NCBI GenBank assembly: GCA_034766995.1
Contig: CM068320.1
Location: 9,707,001-9,771,000, forward strand
Length of the DNA stretch: 64,000 nucleotides
Direction: 5' to 3'
Source of the DNA: Acanthacorydalis orientalis
Lineage: Eukaryota > Arthropoda > Insecta > Megaloptera > Corydalidae
Shown: positions 40,840 through 56,100 of the stretch, in pieces
Layout of the letters: each line of letters starts with the position of its first letter
How positions within the stretch are numbered: the first letter of the stretch is position 1
The notes under the pieces: model-generated
Told to the model about the DNA's origin: nothing
Seen by the model: the letters and a program-made list of their open reading frames with translations, nothing else
Database searches by the model: none
Made by a program: the position numbers and the translations under genes

Positions 40840-41704
40840 GTCATATTTTATGTTATCAGGTGAAGTATGTTTTTCTAATTAAATTATGAACACAATATTT
40901 ACTGTTACATAAATTACCATCAAAATAAACCTGAAGTTTTTCTTTAAATACAAATAAATACTTTGAAATAATTTTTCTCAGTGTAAAAACTCACCAATAA
41001 TGATATTTTTAAATTGTTCAGTTAAAACCCGCTATATTATATTAATCACATTTTATTTCGTGAAGAGTTTCATATAGATTTTCTTATATAAAGTAATAGG
41101 GTGATCTTTTGATCAATTAAATAGATGAATTATGGACTCGCTTCATAATAATATAGCACCGATATAGAAACGATATATATGATTCACTTAATGATGTCAA
41201 TTACTTAATGATAGATTGGCACTGATTTTTTAATTTTAACTTTGTGGTAGCTGCAAGTACTGCATAAATACATGGCATGTGTTTCGGAATGAAAAAGCTA
41301 CCTAATGTATATCTTGACTAACGACTAAGTGGAATGATATGGACGATGCTTAAATATAATAATGCGATATCTGTTTAGATTTTCGCATACAAAGACTATC
41401 TCTGTACTTATAAAATTTGCGATAAAAAAAACTTAAATTTATTTATCATCCAATAAGTGAATTCATTGGATTTAATATATCTCCAGTATAAATTTATGAA
41501 ATGTGTATAATATCAATTTAAAATAATTGCCTTACATATATACTCAAAGATAAATTATTCAATAACATATTGATGAATGTCTTGAGATATATTAAAGTAC
41601 TACTTACATGAAGTATAAATCTTTTCAATATAGAAATTTATGAATGTTACCAAATACATTACTAATTCATATATTTTGATTATATAAATATGTGATTGTT
41701 TATG

Positions 41705-41752
41705 TGTGCGTGCATATATATATATATATGTATGTATATATATATATGTATG

Positions 41753-41813
<61 letters not shown>

Positions 41814-42128
41814 ATATATATATATATATGTATGTATATATATATATATATGTATGTATATATATATGTATGTATATATATATGTATGTATATATATATA
41901 TGTATGTATGTATGTATATATATATATATATACATACATATATATATATATATATAGACACATACACAAGTAACAAATAAACAAAAATACATGTAAGTAT
42001 GCATATATACATATTTATTATGTATGTATGTGTATGTGCATATATAATATGAATACATATTATTGTGTATATATGTATGTGTGTGTATATATATATATAT
42101 ATATATAGACACACGTGCACGCACGCAC
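41705..42128. repeat. Compound (TATG)n/(TA)n microsatellite block
   Basis: At least ten alternations of TATG with TA runs at 41705-41960, and more TG/TA mixtures to 42128. Confidence 0.9.
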
Positions 42129-42841
42129 GCATTATTAAAAAAGAAGACTAAAATTTAATAAATATATCTTTTTTCACATAAAAGTTAAATTTCATATTTA
42201 CAATATTTTTTGATATTTTCTAGTTATAGTTTAAGCCACATTAATAACTTTCACCTGTACGATTTAGTAACTAATAAATTTAAATAAGTGGGAAAGAATA
42301 GACTTAACATTTCCTGAATATGTATGTAAAATTTGGTAACATTCCAAAAATAAAAATTTCCAAAAATAAAATATTTTAAATAATCGATATGAAAAAAACA
42401 TATCTGGTCAGTAAAACAATGTTGTAATTAGTTATATCACTTATTGATAATACTAATTAAATACAGAGAAGTCAGTGAATTTTATGAATAAATATACTAA
42501 TTCTAATAATGTAAAAATCAATACTTTTTGAACAGATAACAATTGCTGTTCATTTTCATTAAATATCAAAATAAATACACGAATAAAATCAATTCATTTT
42601 AGATAGTAATTTCCATACTATTTTTTTTTTGGGTTCATTAAGCGAAATTCAATTTCTTTAAATTCATTACAAATATTAAAATAATTAAAAAACAGAATAA
42701 TTATTAAATAAAAAATAAATATTTTTTTATTAAAATTTAAAACTGTAATATTATGAAAAAAATATTTTAATTTAAAATAAAAATGGAAATTACTAATTCA
42801 AATCAATGCTGAAATATATAATTAAAATTTTAAAAGTATGT

Positions 42842-44103
42842 TTAACAGGCTGATTCATCAGTACTAGTTGCACCTTCTAAAGTACGCAATTTTGGAATAG
42901 AGTAATTATCAAGCGTAGGTGGGCGATCTGAACATCCACCATCACTGTCACGTCTTCTGTCAAGTAAACCAGCAGCAGCGATTTCAGCACTCGATCCAAG
43001 GCTTGCAGTTTGATGATGACCGAGTAAGTTTTTTGGAGGAATGGGAGGAGGATCATCTATTTTTGGTGATGCCGCAGGTGAACTGATGTTTAAGCTCATT
43101 TCTGATTGCAATCTATGAGCTCTTAAATCAAAATCTTCATACGGTGGTACGTTATTGAAATTATTGAGAGTTGAGCTAAAATCCGTTATGCTTGTTGTGC
43201 TAATACCTGAGTCTCTAAGATCATGATGTCTATTGTCAGTTATTGGCCCATCACCACTAATTTCTTCAGGCCGATCCATATGTGATGAGGATCGACCATT
43301 TGGCTCATCAAATGTTATATCTACAAGAGTATCAGCACTGAAAACTGATAAAGTCGATGCTTTCTTTTGTATACGTCTTGGAATATTTGGAGGTGTTTCA
43401 AGAGATGTTGTTGAACCTCGTTTATCAGGAACTATAAAAATGTGAAAAGTATACAAAATAAAAATATTTATCTTACATAAATGTTAATAATATTTTTGCA
43501 CCAATTATAAAAATAAAAAAATATTTGTAATTTTGTGATTAAAATATGAGTTTCAAAAAATATGTCAATAAAATAATATTGTTAGAACTTCTTATACAGT
43601 GAACAAGAAAAAAAATATTTTTATCATTTTTATTTACAAGACGAGCATACGCAAAATTAATTAAATGAATCATAAATTATAATTCATTAATATATATTAT
43701 ACATATATAAAGACAAACCTTTATTTTTAAACATTTATGTCAATATTTTGATTAGATAACAGATAATATTAAAAAATAAAACAAATAAAAAATACCTTGA
43801 CCTCTAGGAGGTAATGGCGGAGCTTCATCTGTACCATTGCTACCTTCTGGCCAAGAATTGTGCATTGTTCCACTATCAGTCGGTGTTGGTAAAGAATGAC
43901 GTAGAGGTAATTTTGGCGATGGAGGTTTTGTTAATGACCTTTCTCGATGGTGAGTAGGCCTTGGAGGTGGTGTTATTAAATCACTTGAATCAATTGAATC
44001 ACTACTATAAAAAGGAATTGTTATAATAATCGTTATATGTAGTCAATTTTTTCACTATTTGAAGACTTCAGTTAAATAAAATAAAAAATGTTTTTAAATC
44101 TTA

Positions 44104-44140
<37 letters not shown>

Positions 44141-45985
44141 TATATATTATTAATAAAATATTAAATAACAATAACTAAAATGAATTTATAATAACTATAA
44201 ATAAGTGATTATGTTACGGTTAATTAAAAAATACTTTCAATAACAGATGATGAGGTAATTCAAATGTATGATTCATTATTATCAATTTATTAATATAGGG
44301 CTTTCTTGTAACTAAAGAAGATTTTCAGTATTTATTTAAAATATATATTTACCGAGACTTCAATGTTGGAAGACTAGAATAATCATGACTACCACGTGTT
44401 GGAGTTCTTGCAGTTTCATCAGACATTACATTACTTAATCCTGTAATTGTAAAACCTTGTGATTTAGGACGTGGTTCTCTCTGAGGAATTGGTGGTGCAA
44501 TATTCATTGGAGTTGTAGGCAATGTTAATGATTCCTTATTCACAGGAGTTGTACGCTCTGACACATCCTATATAAGAAATTTAAATATTAAGTGTTGCAT
44601 CTCTGTTACATTCACTTATTGTACAATTAAACAATTACTTTCAAAATAATATTCAGGATTTACTTAATTTTAATTAATAAATTTATACATAGGTGATTAT
44701 TTCATTAATTTTCTTTTTTATATATCAGAGGGTTCTGCCCTCTACTTGCTACGCTCACTGACAAATTATACGCACAAATAATCTGCATAAAATGTAAGTC
44801 ATAAAACTTTTATTGGAAAAGTTTATAAAAATTTACAACAAAACACAATGTTAAAATGTGTAATAATTTTTTTACTCCAAAGCTTCAGTGAATACAATTT
44901 TTTTAATAAATGTCATCAGTTTTACATTGAAATCGTATATACCTCTTTCATTGTACACCATGAGAGAGCTACATACATGTGACTGATGTATTCAACCAAT
45001 CAGAACAGAGACCATAGATATCCATCAACCAATTATTAATGATTGAGAATGGAAATGGTTAATGTGTTACTTGTAGAGTGTAGTGGGGGGAGAGGCAATG
45101 CGAAGAGGTGGTCTATACAAAAAATAAAAATTTTTTATCTTATGGAAATTTTGCGATGGAATTATTTTTTATATATAGAAAGATAATAACTATTTTTTTC
45201 AAAAATATATTTTAAGTATTAATTAGTTTGTTCTCTAAATCTACATTTAATAAATTTATTATTTTAAACAGGGTAGTTATTAATAAAATACTATTAACAA
45301 TTAAAATTTATAAAATTTATAAGCACAAATTTATTCTTAGATATATTTCCAAACAGTTCATTTTTAAATTGGAAAGTATTTTAGTATTTATATCTGTACA
45401 TACTTTATAATTGAAAGTATATTCTTTATGTAATATGTGCATGTGTTTGCGTATGTGTATATATATATGTGTGTGTGTGTGAATATATATATATATATAT
45501 ATGTATACATACAGTAGTGCCGCTGTATTTGCAAGTTCGGTTTCCACGGTTTACCTCGGCCCAAAAATATTGAATGAAACATTCCAGACATAACGATTTT
45601 TTAAGAAACAAACGTAAAAATTTATTTAAACTAGGTGTGTACAAAATATTTTTCATTGTTCCATCGTCCCTTGACAGTTAAACGCCAGAATCCCATTCAT
45701 TCGTGAGAAAGAAAAAAGCACAAGTGCAATAACGATGTATTTTATTATTATTTAATATTGGTAATGTCTTATTGTGCATAATTTATCAATTAAATTTTAT
45801 CATAAGTATGAATGTAAACGAAAAACGACATATAAAGGTTCGTGGGTGGTTACTACGGGTGGTTTTGTGTATCCGCGGTAGGTCTTGGAACATATTACCA
45901 GCGGGCACAGGAGGACTACTATATATATATATATACATATTATAAAAAAAAAATACATGTATACTTTCTAAGAGTCTAAAACATT

Positions 45986-46042
<57 letters not shown>

Positions 46043-47124
46043 GTGAAAAACTTACCATTGGTTTAGTGTATAAATGTTCACCATAATCACCATCAGCATA
46101 GTGACCACAGATATTACCATTTAAATTGCGGTTTCCATCAGAATTTATTTTTTTCTCAATAGGTAAAGGTGGTAATGGAGAACTGAAATAAAATTGTGAA
46201 ATTCATTAATAGTTTTCACACACAACATTTTATAATTCATTTCTCATTATTCTTTAAATATATTATATACACCTTCAATGCAATAAATTAATATATTCTT
46301 TAAAGTACATATAAACATTCTTACTTCACAATACTATCTGCCCTATTTAATCTAGGGCCAATTGCTAGGGGTGGACCAAGACTTTGTCTTAATTCAGAAA
46401 GTCGCTGACACATAACTGTATGAAGAGGTTGAAGTTCATTTGGTGCAAGACTATTATATCGTGTGAGTCCTGCTTCCAATAAAGGCAACAGATCAAGCTG
46501 AATTATACTTCGTAGTTCATTAGCATATTGCATATGTTCAGGCCATAGTTTTGAAAATTCACTAGTAAAGAAAGCTTGTTGGTACTTAATTATCCCTCCT
46601 TGAACTTCTGGCACAATTATACCCTAAAACAATGATAAAGATTAGGTAAAACTTTTATAAGAAACATGTGACATTAAAAATGTGGCTAAATATATATGTT
46701 AGAACTATTACGAACTTTTAATTTCATACTAAGTTGTTTAAAATCTGGTTTATCTGTACAATGAAGGAGAAGAGTACGCAATTCCGCAACAGTAGTTCGC
46801 ATATTATCACAAGCTACTTGTATAGGAGCTAATTCTTCAGTCCTTACTTCAATTACTTCAAACCATCTTAAAATACCAGGCATAGAACTTTCTGTAATTA
46901 ATGTTGTGCGTTCCTTCCACTGGCTCTGAAAATTAACAAAAAATTATAAAATATACTTTATTGAACAATTATATTTAAATAATCTACTATTTTTATGAAA
47001 CAATAATTAAAAAATAATCTACTTTTTACACTTTACAATATACTTAAATAAGTTTTAAGTGCAGGCATGCATTTCATGTATATATATATATATACATACA
47101 TACATACATACATACATACATACA

Positions 47125-47156
<32 letters not shown>

Positions 47157-50100
47157 CAGAGTATACTTTTACCTTAAATTCATTGTCTTTATCGATAAGA
47201 CCCTTATGGATAACACGATCAAATCTAAATTGTCGTACATCATTTACATAGTAGAATCTAGCGATTTTTTCTGGGATATCAGGTCCTGATAAAATTGGAT
47301 TAGGTTCTGGTATAGGCTTGACATTACATATTTGAATATCTGTTTCCAATTAAGAAAAACTTACAAACTCATGAAATAAATTTATGCTACCATATAAGTA
47401 CAGTATTTTTAGATTATATAATACTTCAAAATTCTAACATTTATAAATTGAAGTCAATTATTCATTAAAATTTGTCATTCCAGAGCAACAAAATAGTATT
47501 TATAAAATTTCTTAATTACATAAATGTCTTAAACATAAAAAGAAATGTAAAATAAAGTGTTTTTTCAGATAATAAAAAAAGTACATTTAATTAACATTAA
47601 TTTTATTATTTACAATTTTGTTTGCATTTGTAAGTGAAATAAATTAAATAATGTTATGTATTTATTATGGATTGTTTTCATTTTATTTTTTAAAAAATAA
47701 TACATTTAATATTTATTATTAACAAAAACTTTCCAATTTATATTTACTAGAGTTGTAATTATACTCTATTTAAATAAAGGATACATTGATTATCTGAATT
47801 TACAACTGAATCTTCTGGAGGAGTGATTTTTGTTAATATTTGCGCACATGGAAATTCAGTTAATAGTCGTTGAGTGAAATCACCAATTTTTTCACACTCT
47901 TCACCACGATATATAAACTGTTTATTCTACAAACAACCAATACATTATATTGCAGTGGCTTATGAAAATTAAATAATTTAAAAATTTACCCGCACAAACA
48001 GTGGAAAACCTAAGCCATAATATCCAACACGAAAATATTCTGGATCAAGACGAGTCTTTTTAAGAATATTATCAAAAAATGTTGCTTGAAGTTTAAGAAC
48101 CTGACTCAATTTTGTGTAATCAAATATTCTTGTTTCATAAAGTATAGCTAATTCTTTTAATAATGGTATTCCTTTTTCCCAGCACTAAAAAATATTATAT
48201 TATATATATATATATATATATACACACATAACATAAAGTTTAATAATACCTTTCCCATATCAAAATAATCAATTATTTTATGATACAGTATTTGTTTTAA
48301 TTGGCATTCTGGCATAGCGGGAGATGTAGGATCACCAGCAGGAGCTGTTCCACTCCAACTAAGTTGATCAGCATATAAAAGCATTGTGCATCCAGCCTCA
48401 GTGAAATTCCGTGCACTAACATGCAAGTCATGTAGTTTGTGTATATATCGTAAGTACATTTCTTTACGATTAATTTCGTTTTTGTAAAAGTTCTGTAAAT
48501 TAATTTATTAATAAAATTATTTTAAAATACTAGAGCCATACACAAAATAGATAAGAAATATATAATAGATATTAGAAAGTCCTTACAATATTCAATTTCT
48601 TAGGTTTGAAAAAATTTAAAATACAAATTATATAATTATCTTTTACATACTTTAAATGGTTTGATTTTTAGATCTACAATAAAGATGTTATAATAGTTAA
48701 ATGGACTAAAATTACATTTGTTTCCTTATAGATCTTACTAATGTGAAAGCTTTTTGTAATAAAAATCCAGTTCTTCATTTACCTTCATTTACATTGATTT
48801 TAAATCATAAGAATATAATATTTAATAAGTTCACATGAAAAAGATGTGATAAAATTCAAATTAGAACAATAGTATTTAGTTTTAAACATAATATTTTTTC
48901 ATGCAATTTAAACTTTTATATTTTCATCTTCAGTTTTGAATATGAAAAACAATTCTAATGCATCAATAATTTGCATCAATGTTAATTAGTATATGCTTTA
49001 TGTTTGAATAAATATAAACAAAGTATACAATAAATTAACAATGAAAATATATTTATTTTTGGTCAACATTATTATAACTTTAACAGATTATAATTTCATT
49101 TAAAACTTACCAATAAATTAACTGTACACGACATTCTTTTATCCCTATTTTCATCTCCTTGAATAACACTACGGTAATCTAAAAGACGTTCAAGAAGTCT
49201 TGTAACTGAACTTATAAAGGCAGTACCACTATCTTTCCACGCTGGATCTTCTGATTGTACTCGGTCAAGTAACCTAATATTGATAAATGTTATGAATTTT
49301 TAGTATTTTTAAATTTTAATATGATGTATAATTACTTACACAGCACTTAAGTGTTCCCTTTACATTAAAAGAAAGCACAGAAAAAAATTATGTCATTAAA
49401 TTGACACAAGAAATGAATTAATAATTTAAAATTTTATTTAGAACCGATCTCAGAAACTTATTATTTGGTATACAATTTTAAAATATTTTATAAAAATTTT
49501 ATTTATATGATTTATTTTTATATCTAAAAAACCAGATAATAAATTTTTTTAAGTATATTATCATACTCACATTGTATTGAATAATTGTTTATATTCATCG
49601 TCTCCTTTATTTTCACTGATTAAAATATCAAGTTTATCTATCAACTCGGCTTCAACTTGTTTAAAATTACCTCTAGCTTTTTGTTCACATTCCATCATAT
49701 CAAAAAATATATGTAATGTTGCTTTTCGTAATTCCCATTCTGGGACAAGTGTTACTTCAAGAAATGGACCGATCATCGATGGAATAAAATGTAACTTATG
49801 CTCACCTGAAAAAAAACACATTTATTTTTATCCGTAGAATAAGATAAACGAATGTATCGGAATATTTTTCTGCTTACTTACCAAGATGTGACCACATTGA
49901 TAATATCTGGAAGCCCATAAGCACTCGCATATCTCCATATTTTTCTATGATTTTTTCACGTTTTACTTCAGAAAATTGTTCAAGTTGTAATGATTGTTGT
50001 GTTAAGTATGCAACAGCAAGATTAAAATAATTACTCCAAAGCTAAAAAAATAAAATTATTCACATTTTAATATCTACTACTTTACATATAAAACATTTTT

Positions 50101-53100
50101 TTCTTACTTGATTGTCAAAATGTCCAGCTCTACTGTCAAGAAATTTAAATGCAAGTGGTTGTGCAAGTTCTTGTAATGCACGAAGCATTACATTGTTTGC
50201 AGCCATTCGAATCACAAGCCAATCTAAGGGAAAAACCTGCTGTTTGACAAGATCACGAAAGACTAGAAATACACGAAGAAGGAAATCTTTCAACGGTTTT
50301 CGGTCGTGATTAGGACCCATTAAATCTTCCCATAAACGAGAATAATGATATTCATCCAAAAGTTGAAGTAAACCAATTAAACATGCCACCAAGCAACCCT
50401 AAAATAAATTAGTTTCTAGTAAACCATCATTAATTGTTTTATATATATATATTGGAAATGTACAATATTTTTTTTCAAAAGTAAATATAAGAGTAAAAAA
50501 AGCATATTGACTAATCTACTTTATAAACAATACTTAATAACTCACCAAAACTGGTGTACTTCTATCAATTATAATTAAAACAGCTTGAATAAGCATATCA
50601 AGAGTATTAATACATAAAGTATCTATATCATGATGAATACAATTATTAACTTTGCCTTCTGCATCGGCAGCTCTTTTCTGACGGTACAGAAAACCTATTA
50701 TATCTGCTAGAGTGTCAGTACAAAGACGAAGTTCATCTCTTCGAGCTAAATGTAAACGTAAATGTCTACACAGTGTTGCTAACAAAATATTTCGTGACTC
50801 TAAAAAACAGAAAATGATAAAAACTAACTTTTTAAATATGACATGCATTTTAAAAATTCTTGAAACAACTTATTTTAAAATTATTACAGAAAATATAATA
50901 ATTTATTTGTAAAGAAATATATTAATGTGTATGATAATCAATATAAATTTTATATATAAAAATATTTTCTTTAATTTACTGCACAATATTAAGTACTATA
51001 CCATCATCTCGAAATAATTTTGTAGTAACAAGATGCCGTATGGCTGTTAGTTTTGCTTGAGTTAACTGGGGTGGTAAGTCTCTTGGTAAAGAATCGAGCA
51101 TTTGAGCCGCTAACCGTGTGACTTCGAAAACAGGTAAAACACATGTAAGTTGTTCATAAACAGCACCGACGGACTGAAGTAATGCAACCTATTTTTAATA
51201 AAAATAAATATATAAACACATTCGTTTTTTAGATGAAAGACCTCTGAATACATTTATTACGTATGTGTTATGAATAAAATGAAATTATTAAATTTTATGA
51301 CATTATTATGACTCAATACATTCCAAATAAAATACCTGAGTTGGTAAAATAACATCATATGATAATCCTAACATTGTATTAAGTGCTGTTAATACACAAT
51401 AAAGATCTCGTTTAAAACTATCTTCAAACTGTCCTCCAGTTGCACGTGAAAATAATACACGACTCTGAATTATTAATTTAAAGATATATTCCAAGCTTCT
51501 AAAACATTTCTTAATAGGTTCTTGTTTCTCTGTAGATGAAACCCATTCAGCACAATGTTGAACGCTTGAGAGCAGACCCCTTTAATTAAAATTAATATTT
51601 TACATTTTAATTATTTTCGTTTTTGATTGTAAGATAATTTCAAATAATAAATATAGTACACATATGCTCCTTAACTTTTGGTTAACACATTTTATACTGA
51701 ATAAAATTTGAGAAAAAAAATTAATAAAATTTCTTACTTATAAACAAGAGCAGCTGCAAAATGTCCTTTAATATATGCATCCATTACTGGTTTGAAATGT
51801 TGGAATTTAGATTCATCAAGTAAACTAAATATAGAAACAAGAACATGAAACACAAGGCCACTATGTTGTGTTGAATTTCCATCTTCAGTAGAAAAAAGAG
51901 CAAATAGTGCATCAAGTACATCTTGTAAAAATTTAACAAGTTCTTCATCTCCAAGTCGTAGAACTCTAGTTAATGATTCTTGTATTCGTTCAGGATGTGC
52001 TTTCCATTGAAGCAATGAAAGAAGATCGACTGAAATTTTATATTAAATTACATTGGTTTAAATATTATCAAATATTATAATTTGTGTTTTTAAAACAAAA
52101 ATAACATAGTTATGAATGAAAGTAAATAAAAAGGAAAAATTTACTAGTCATTAGTAGTTTAATTTTATATACCAAGACTTATACTCAACTTCAATTAAAA
52201 AAATGATGAAACTACATGATTAAAAATGTTATGATATGCGCAAGTTGTCGAGTAAAGTTTACTAGGATTACTAACTAATCACCAAAGTATATTTCAAACA
52301 AGTAAAACAATAAAATACAGATACATTATTATGCTTGTGCCAACAACGACAGTGTGCTTGGTGACTAAGAGAGAGAGTATGTATATATTAGCATGTGTGA
52401 ACTGACCGCTTATCTGTGCTGCTATCTACTGCTCTAAATATAAATTCAAAATGTTAAATTGTCTATTTCTCACACTCCTCCTTAATATTTCCTTTTGACA
52501 TTTTCTTGGAGTCGTTGAAGTCCGAGTTCTGATCGCAGTTTCACGAATTGTGATCTGGGTAATGGCTTCGTAAGCATATCTGCGACTTGATCTTTGGTGT
52601 TTATGTACTCGACTTCAATTAACTTCTCCTCATACAAGTCTCGTACAAAATTATACTTGACGTCGACATGCTTCGATCGTTTGTGCTCCCACTTCGAAAG
52701 CAAGTGTATACACGACTGGTTGTCTTCATAAATTTTTACTGCAATCTCGCTGACAATCTTAAAGTTTTCCAGGAGATGCTTAACCCCAGGACTTCTGCCG
52801 CTACCGTTGCCAGTGTGATGTATTCTGCCTCGGTTGATGATAAGGCACCTGCTGTCTGGCGTTACGTGGTCCATGCGATGATATTTCCAAATACTTTTAC
52901 AATGAATCCCGAAGTTGACTTCCTGTCTTGTCCGTTTACGAAGTCAGTGTCTGCATAGCATTTTAATTTTTTATTCTCATATTTTTTAAAGCAAAGCCCG
53001 ATGTTGAGCGTTCCCTTTATGTATTGAAGTATTCTTTTCAGTCCTTTCCACAGAGTTTCTGTCTGTTCGTGTTGATGCCTACTGAAAAAGTTGAGTACGA

Positions 53101-56100
53101 AGCTCAGATCTGGTCTCGTAGTTAGTATTACGTACATAATGCATCCAATGAGTTCTCTATAGGGTTTCGAGTCATTGTTAGCTTTTCTCCAGTGTCTGGG
53201 ATTGGTGTAGTTTCCATCGGTATCGCTGTCGCATTGCAGTAGTCCATTTCGAAGCGTTGTAACATTCTCTCGAGATACACTCGTTGACTCAGTTGAAATT
53301 CTCCGTGTCTTCTCTCGATGTCGATATTGAGAAAAGATTTAATTCTCTTAAATCCTTCATGTGAAATTTTGATTTCAGTGCGTTCTTGTAGTAGGCGATC
53401 TTGCTATCATCATTTTTTGCAATTGTAAGAGCATCAATATATACGAGAAGAAATACTTGACTGTTTTCGTCCTTTTGCATATACAAGCATTTGTCTTCTT
53501 CTGATCTTTCGAATCCAAGGTAGGTTAGAAAGTTATCCAGTGTTTTGTTCCATGCCCTTGACGCTTGTTTAAGTCCGTAGAGTGCCTTTTTTAATTTGCA
53601 AACCGAGTTGTTTTTGCTCTCGAATCCTTCGGGAACCTGCACATAAATCTCCTCCTCAAGTTTGCCGCGTAAGAATGCATTTTTTACATCCATTTGTTCC
53701 GCTGTGAAATTTCTGTCAATGACTACTGTAAGTAGTGTTCTGAACGTCGTGAGTCTCGCTACTGGGGCATAAGTTTCTTCATAGTTGGATCCTTGTTTGA
53801 TCCTCTGACGACTAATCTAGCCTCGTACCTTTCAACGTTTCCTTTGGTATCTTTTTTTATTTTAAAAACCCATCTGCTGCTCAAGGGACGTTTTCCTTCG
53901 GGTAGTATAGTAAGTTTCCACGTGTTATTCTCCTGTAGTGAACTTATTTCTTTATTGACTGCTTGCATTCAGTTTTCCTTGTCTTCTCTCGTGGCAATCT
54001 CTTCAAAGTTATTCAGCATGTCCTCGACGAAAGTTTCCGCATGTAGAGCTAGTGCTACGTAGTTCTCGAGGTATCGTGGTTTCATGGTTTATTTTGTTGG
54101 TCTACGAGATGTATCGGTGTACACTTGATTTGTTGACTCTTTGACTTTCTCTTCTCTCTTCTTCGTTTCTTCTTGTTCTTTCTTGTCATATCCAGGTTCT
54201 TTTTTGTCTTCTTCTTCTGTTTGGAATTCTTCATCTATCTATTCTTCATCTATCTGTTCTGGCTCTTCTTGATTTATCCATCGTTCGCTGCTGAGGTTCT
54301 CGATGGTGAATTTCATTTCTTCAAAAACTGCATCTTGTCCAAAAATTACTTTTCGATCATTAGGGCTCTAAAACTTGTAGCCGTTTGGACAGTACCCTAT
54401 AAAGTAGCATGTGAGTGATCTAGAGTCGAATTTTCCAGGTATCAGTTTTTTTGGAACTCGTAAGTATGTAATACACCCAAATACTTTCAGTTTTGTGAGG
54501 TTTGGTTTTTCATTAAACCAAAGAGCTACTGCGATTTTACCATTTAGGGACGATGTGGGACTTCGATTCATCAGGTATGTAGCTGCGAGGACTACTTCAT
54601 GCCAAAACGTTTTTTCAAGCTTGCTGTTGAGTAATATGCATAAGTCTTATTCTAAAATGGTTCTGCTCATCCTCTCTGCGACGCCGTTTTGTTGGGGTGT
54701 ATACCGGATGGTGAATTCGAACTGGATCCCTTTGTCTTCGAAGAGCTGCTTTACTTCTTTCGAAATGTACTCCCGTCCATTGTCATATCTGAAACGACTC
54801 AATTTAGAGTTAAAATGCGCAGTTGCCATAGCAACATATATTTTGAAGTATCGTAGAACCTCGATCTTCGATTCCAAGATGTATGTAGCCGTGAAGTGTG
54901 TGCAATCATCGATACATACCTCTTTCCTTCGCGAGAGATAGGACTTATCGGACCAATAAGATCAGTATGAACCAATTTCTGGAGTCGTTTCGCTCGTATT
55001 CACGGTTCATTGTGAGGCTTGTGTGTTTGCTTTCCCTCTAGCACACCTTGCACAGTTCTCTCCAAGAATTCTCCTTTCATTCCAATGGTCTGGCTCGGTA
55101 ATTTTGTGACGTCTTCGTAGTTTAAGTGGCCCATCCTTTTGTGCCATATTTCCAGATCACTAGATTTTGTGCTGAGGTTTGCTGAGACTGGTTTCCTTAA
55201 GTTTAACTCATACAATTCCATGCTGTTTCTATGTGCTACCCAATTTTTCTGTTCTCCTTGGTAATAACTTCTTGTCTGTTCTCAAACATAATTCGAAAAC
55301 TAATCATTTCCAACTTCCTGACTGAAAGTGAATTTCTCCTGTTTTCTGGGCTTGAAGTAGTGCTCCGGTTTTAGCGACTTTGATTTGTATAGGGTTCTTG
55401 AGTTCCTTTTCATTACTAAGCTGATTGTGACTTCTAATTAGATGCTCCGTTGCTCCGGAATCGAAAAGCCATTTGACTTGAAAAGTTTCATCATCTTTAG
55501 TTGTGGCTGAAAAACAGTAATAATTTGAATTAGCCTTGTCATTAGATCCTGACGCTGCGTTTACGCTGTGCAGATTTTTATTTCTGACATCTCGAATTCT
55601 GCTGAGGCATTCTGACATCTCGAATTCTGCTGAGGCATTCTGACATCTCGAATTCTGCTGAGGCATTCTGACATCTCGAATTCTGCTGAGGCATTCAGCC
55701 AATTTCTGTCCGATTTTTCCACAGTAATTGATTTAAATGGGAATCTGAATTCGTTGCTTCCTCTATTCTTCAATTCCCGTGCGGTGCATCTAACTTCTTC
55801 TGTCTCTGCTGGACGTGAATGCTGTCGATGAAGGCAGTTCTTCCTTGATCGCTTTTCTCATGTCATTTTTCTTAGATTCTTTGTCCAGAAGCCGATTCTT
55901 GACGAAAGCGATGTTCAACTTGTCCTGAGCCAAAGTTTCAATGGCTGTAACTACGTTGTCATACTCGGACGGCATGGTGAGAAGAAGATGACAAAGTTCT
56001 AAGTTCTTCTAAGTTCGCTCCGGTTGACTTCAGATCTTGAATTAGTTTATCAACTTTCAGAAAATGACTGGCAAGTGATTCATTTTTTGGTTTAAATTTC

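Noticed and set aside
41700..42132. Possible CRISPR-like regular array
   Set aside because: The periodic TATG/TA units are simple-sequence DNA with no unique spacers.
52231..52236. Target-site duplication for the copia element
   Set aside because: The 5 bases outside the two LTRs (TGATA and AAAAA) do not match.
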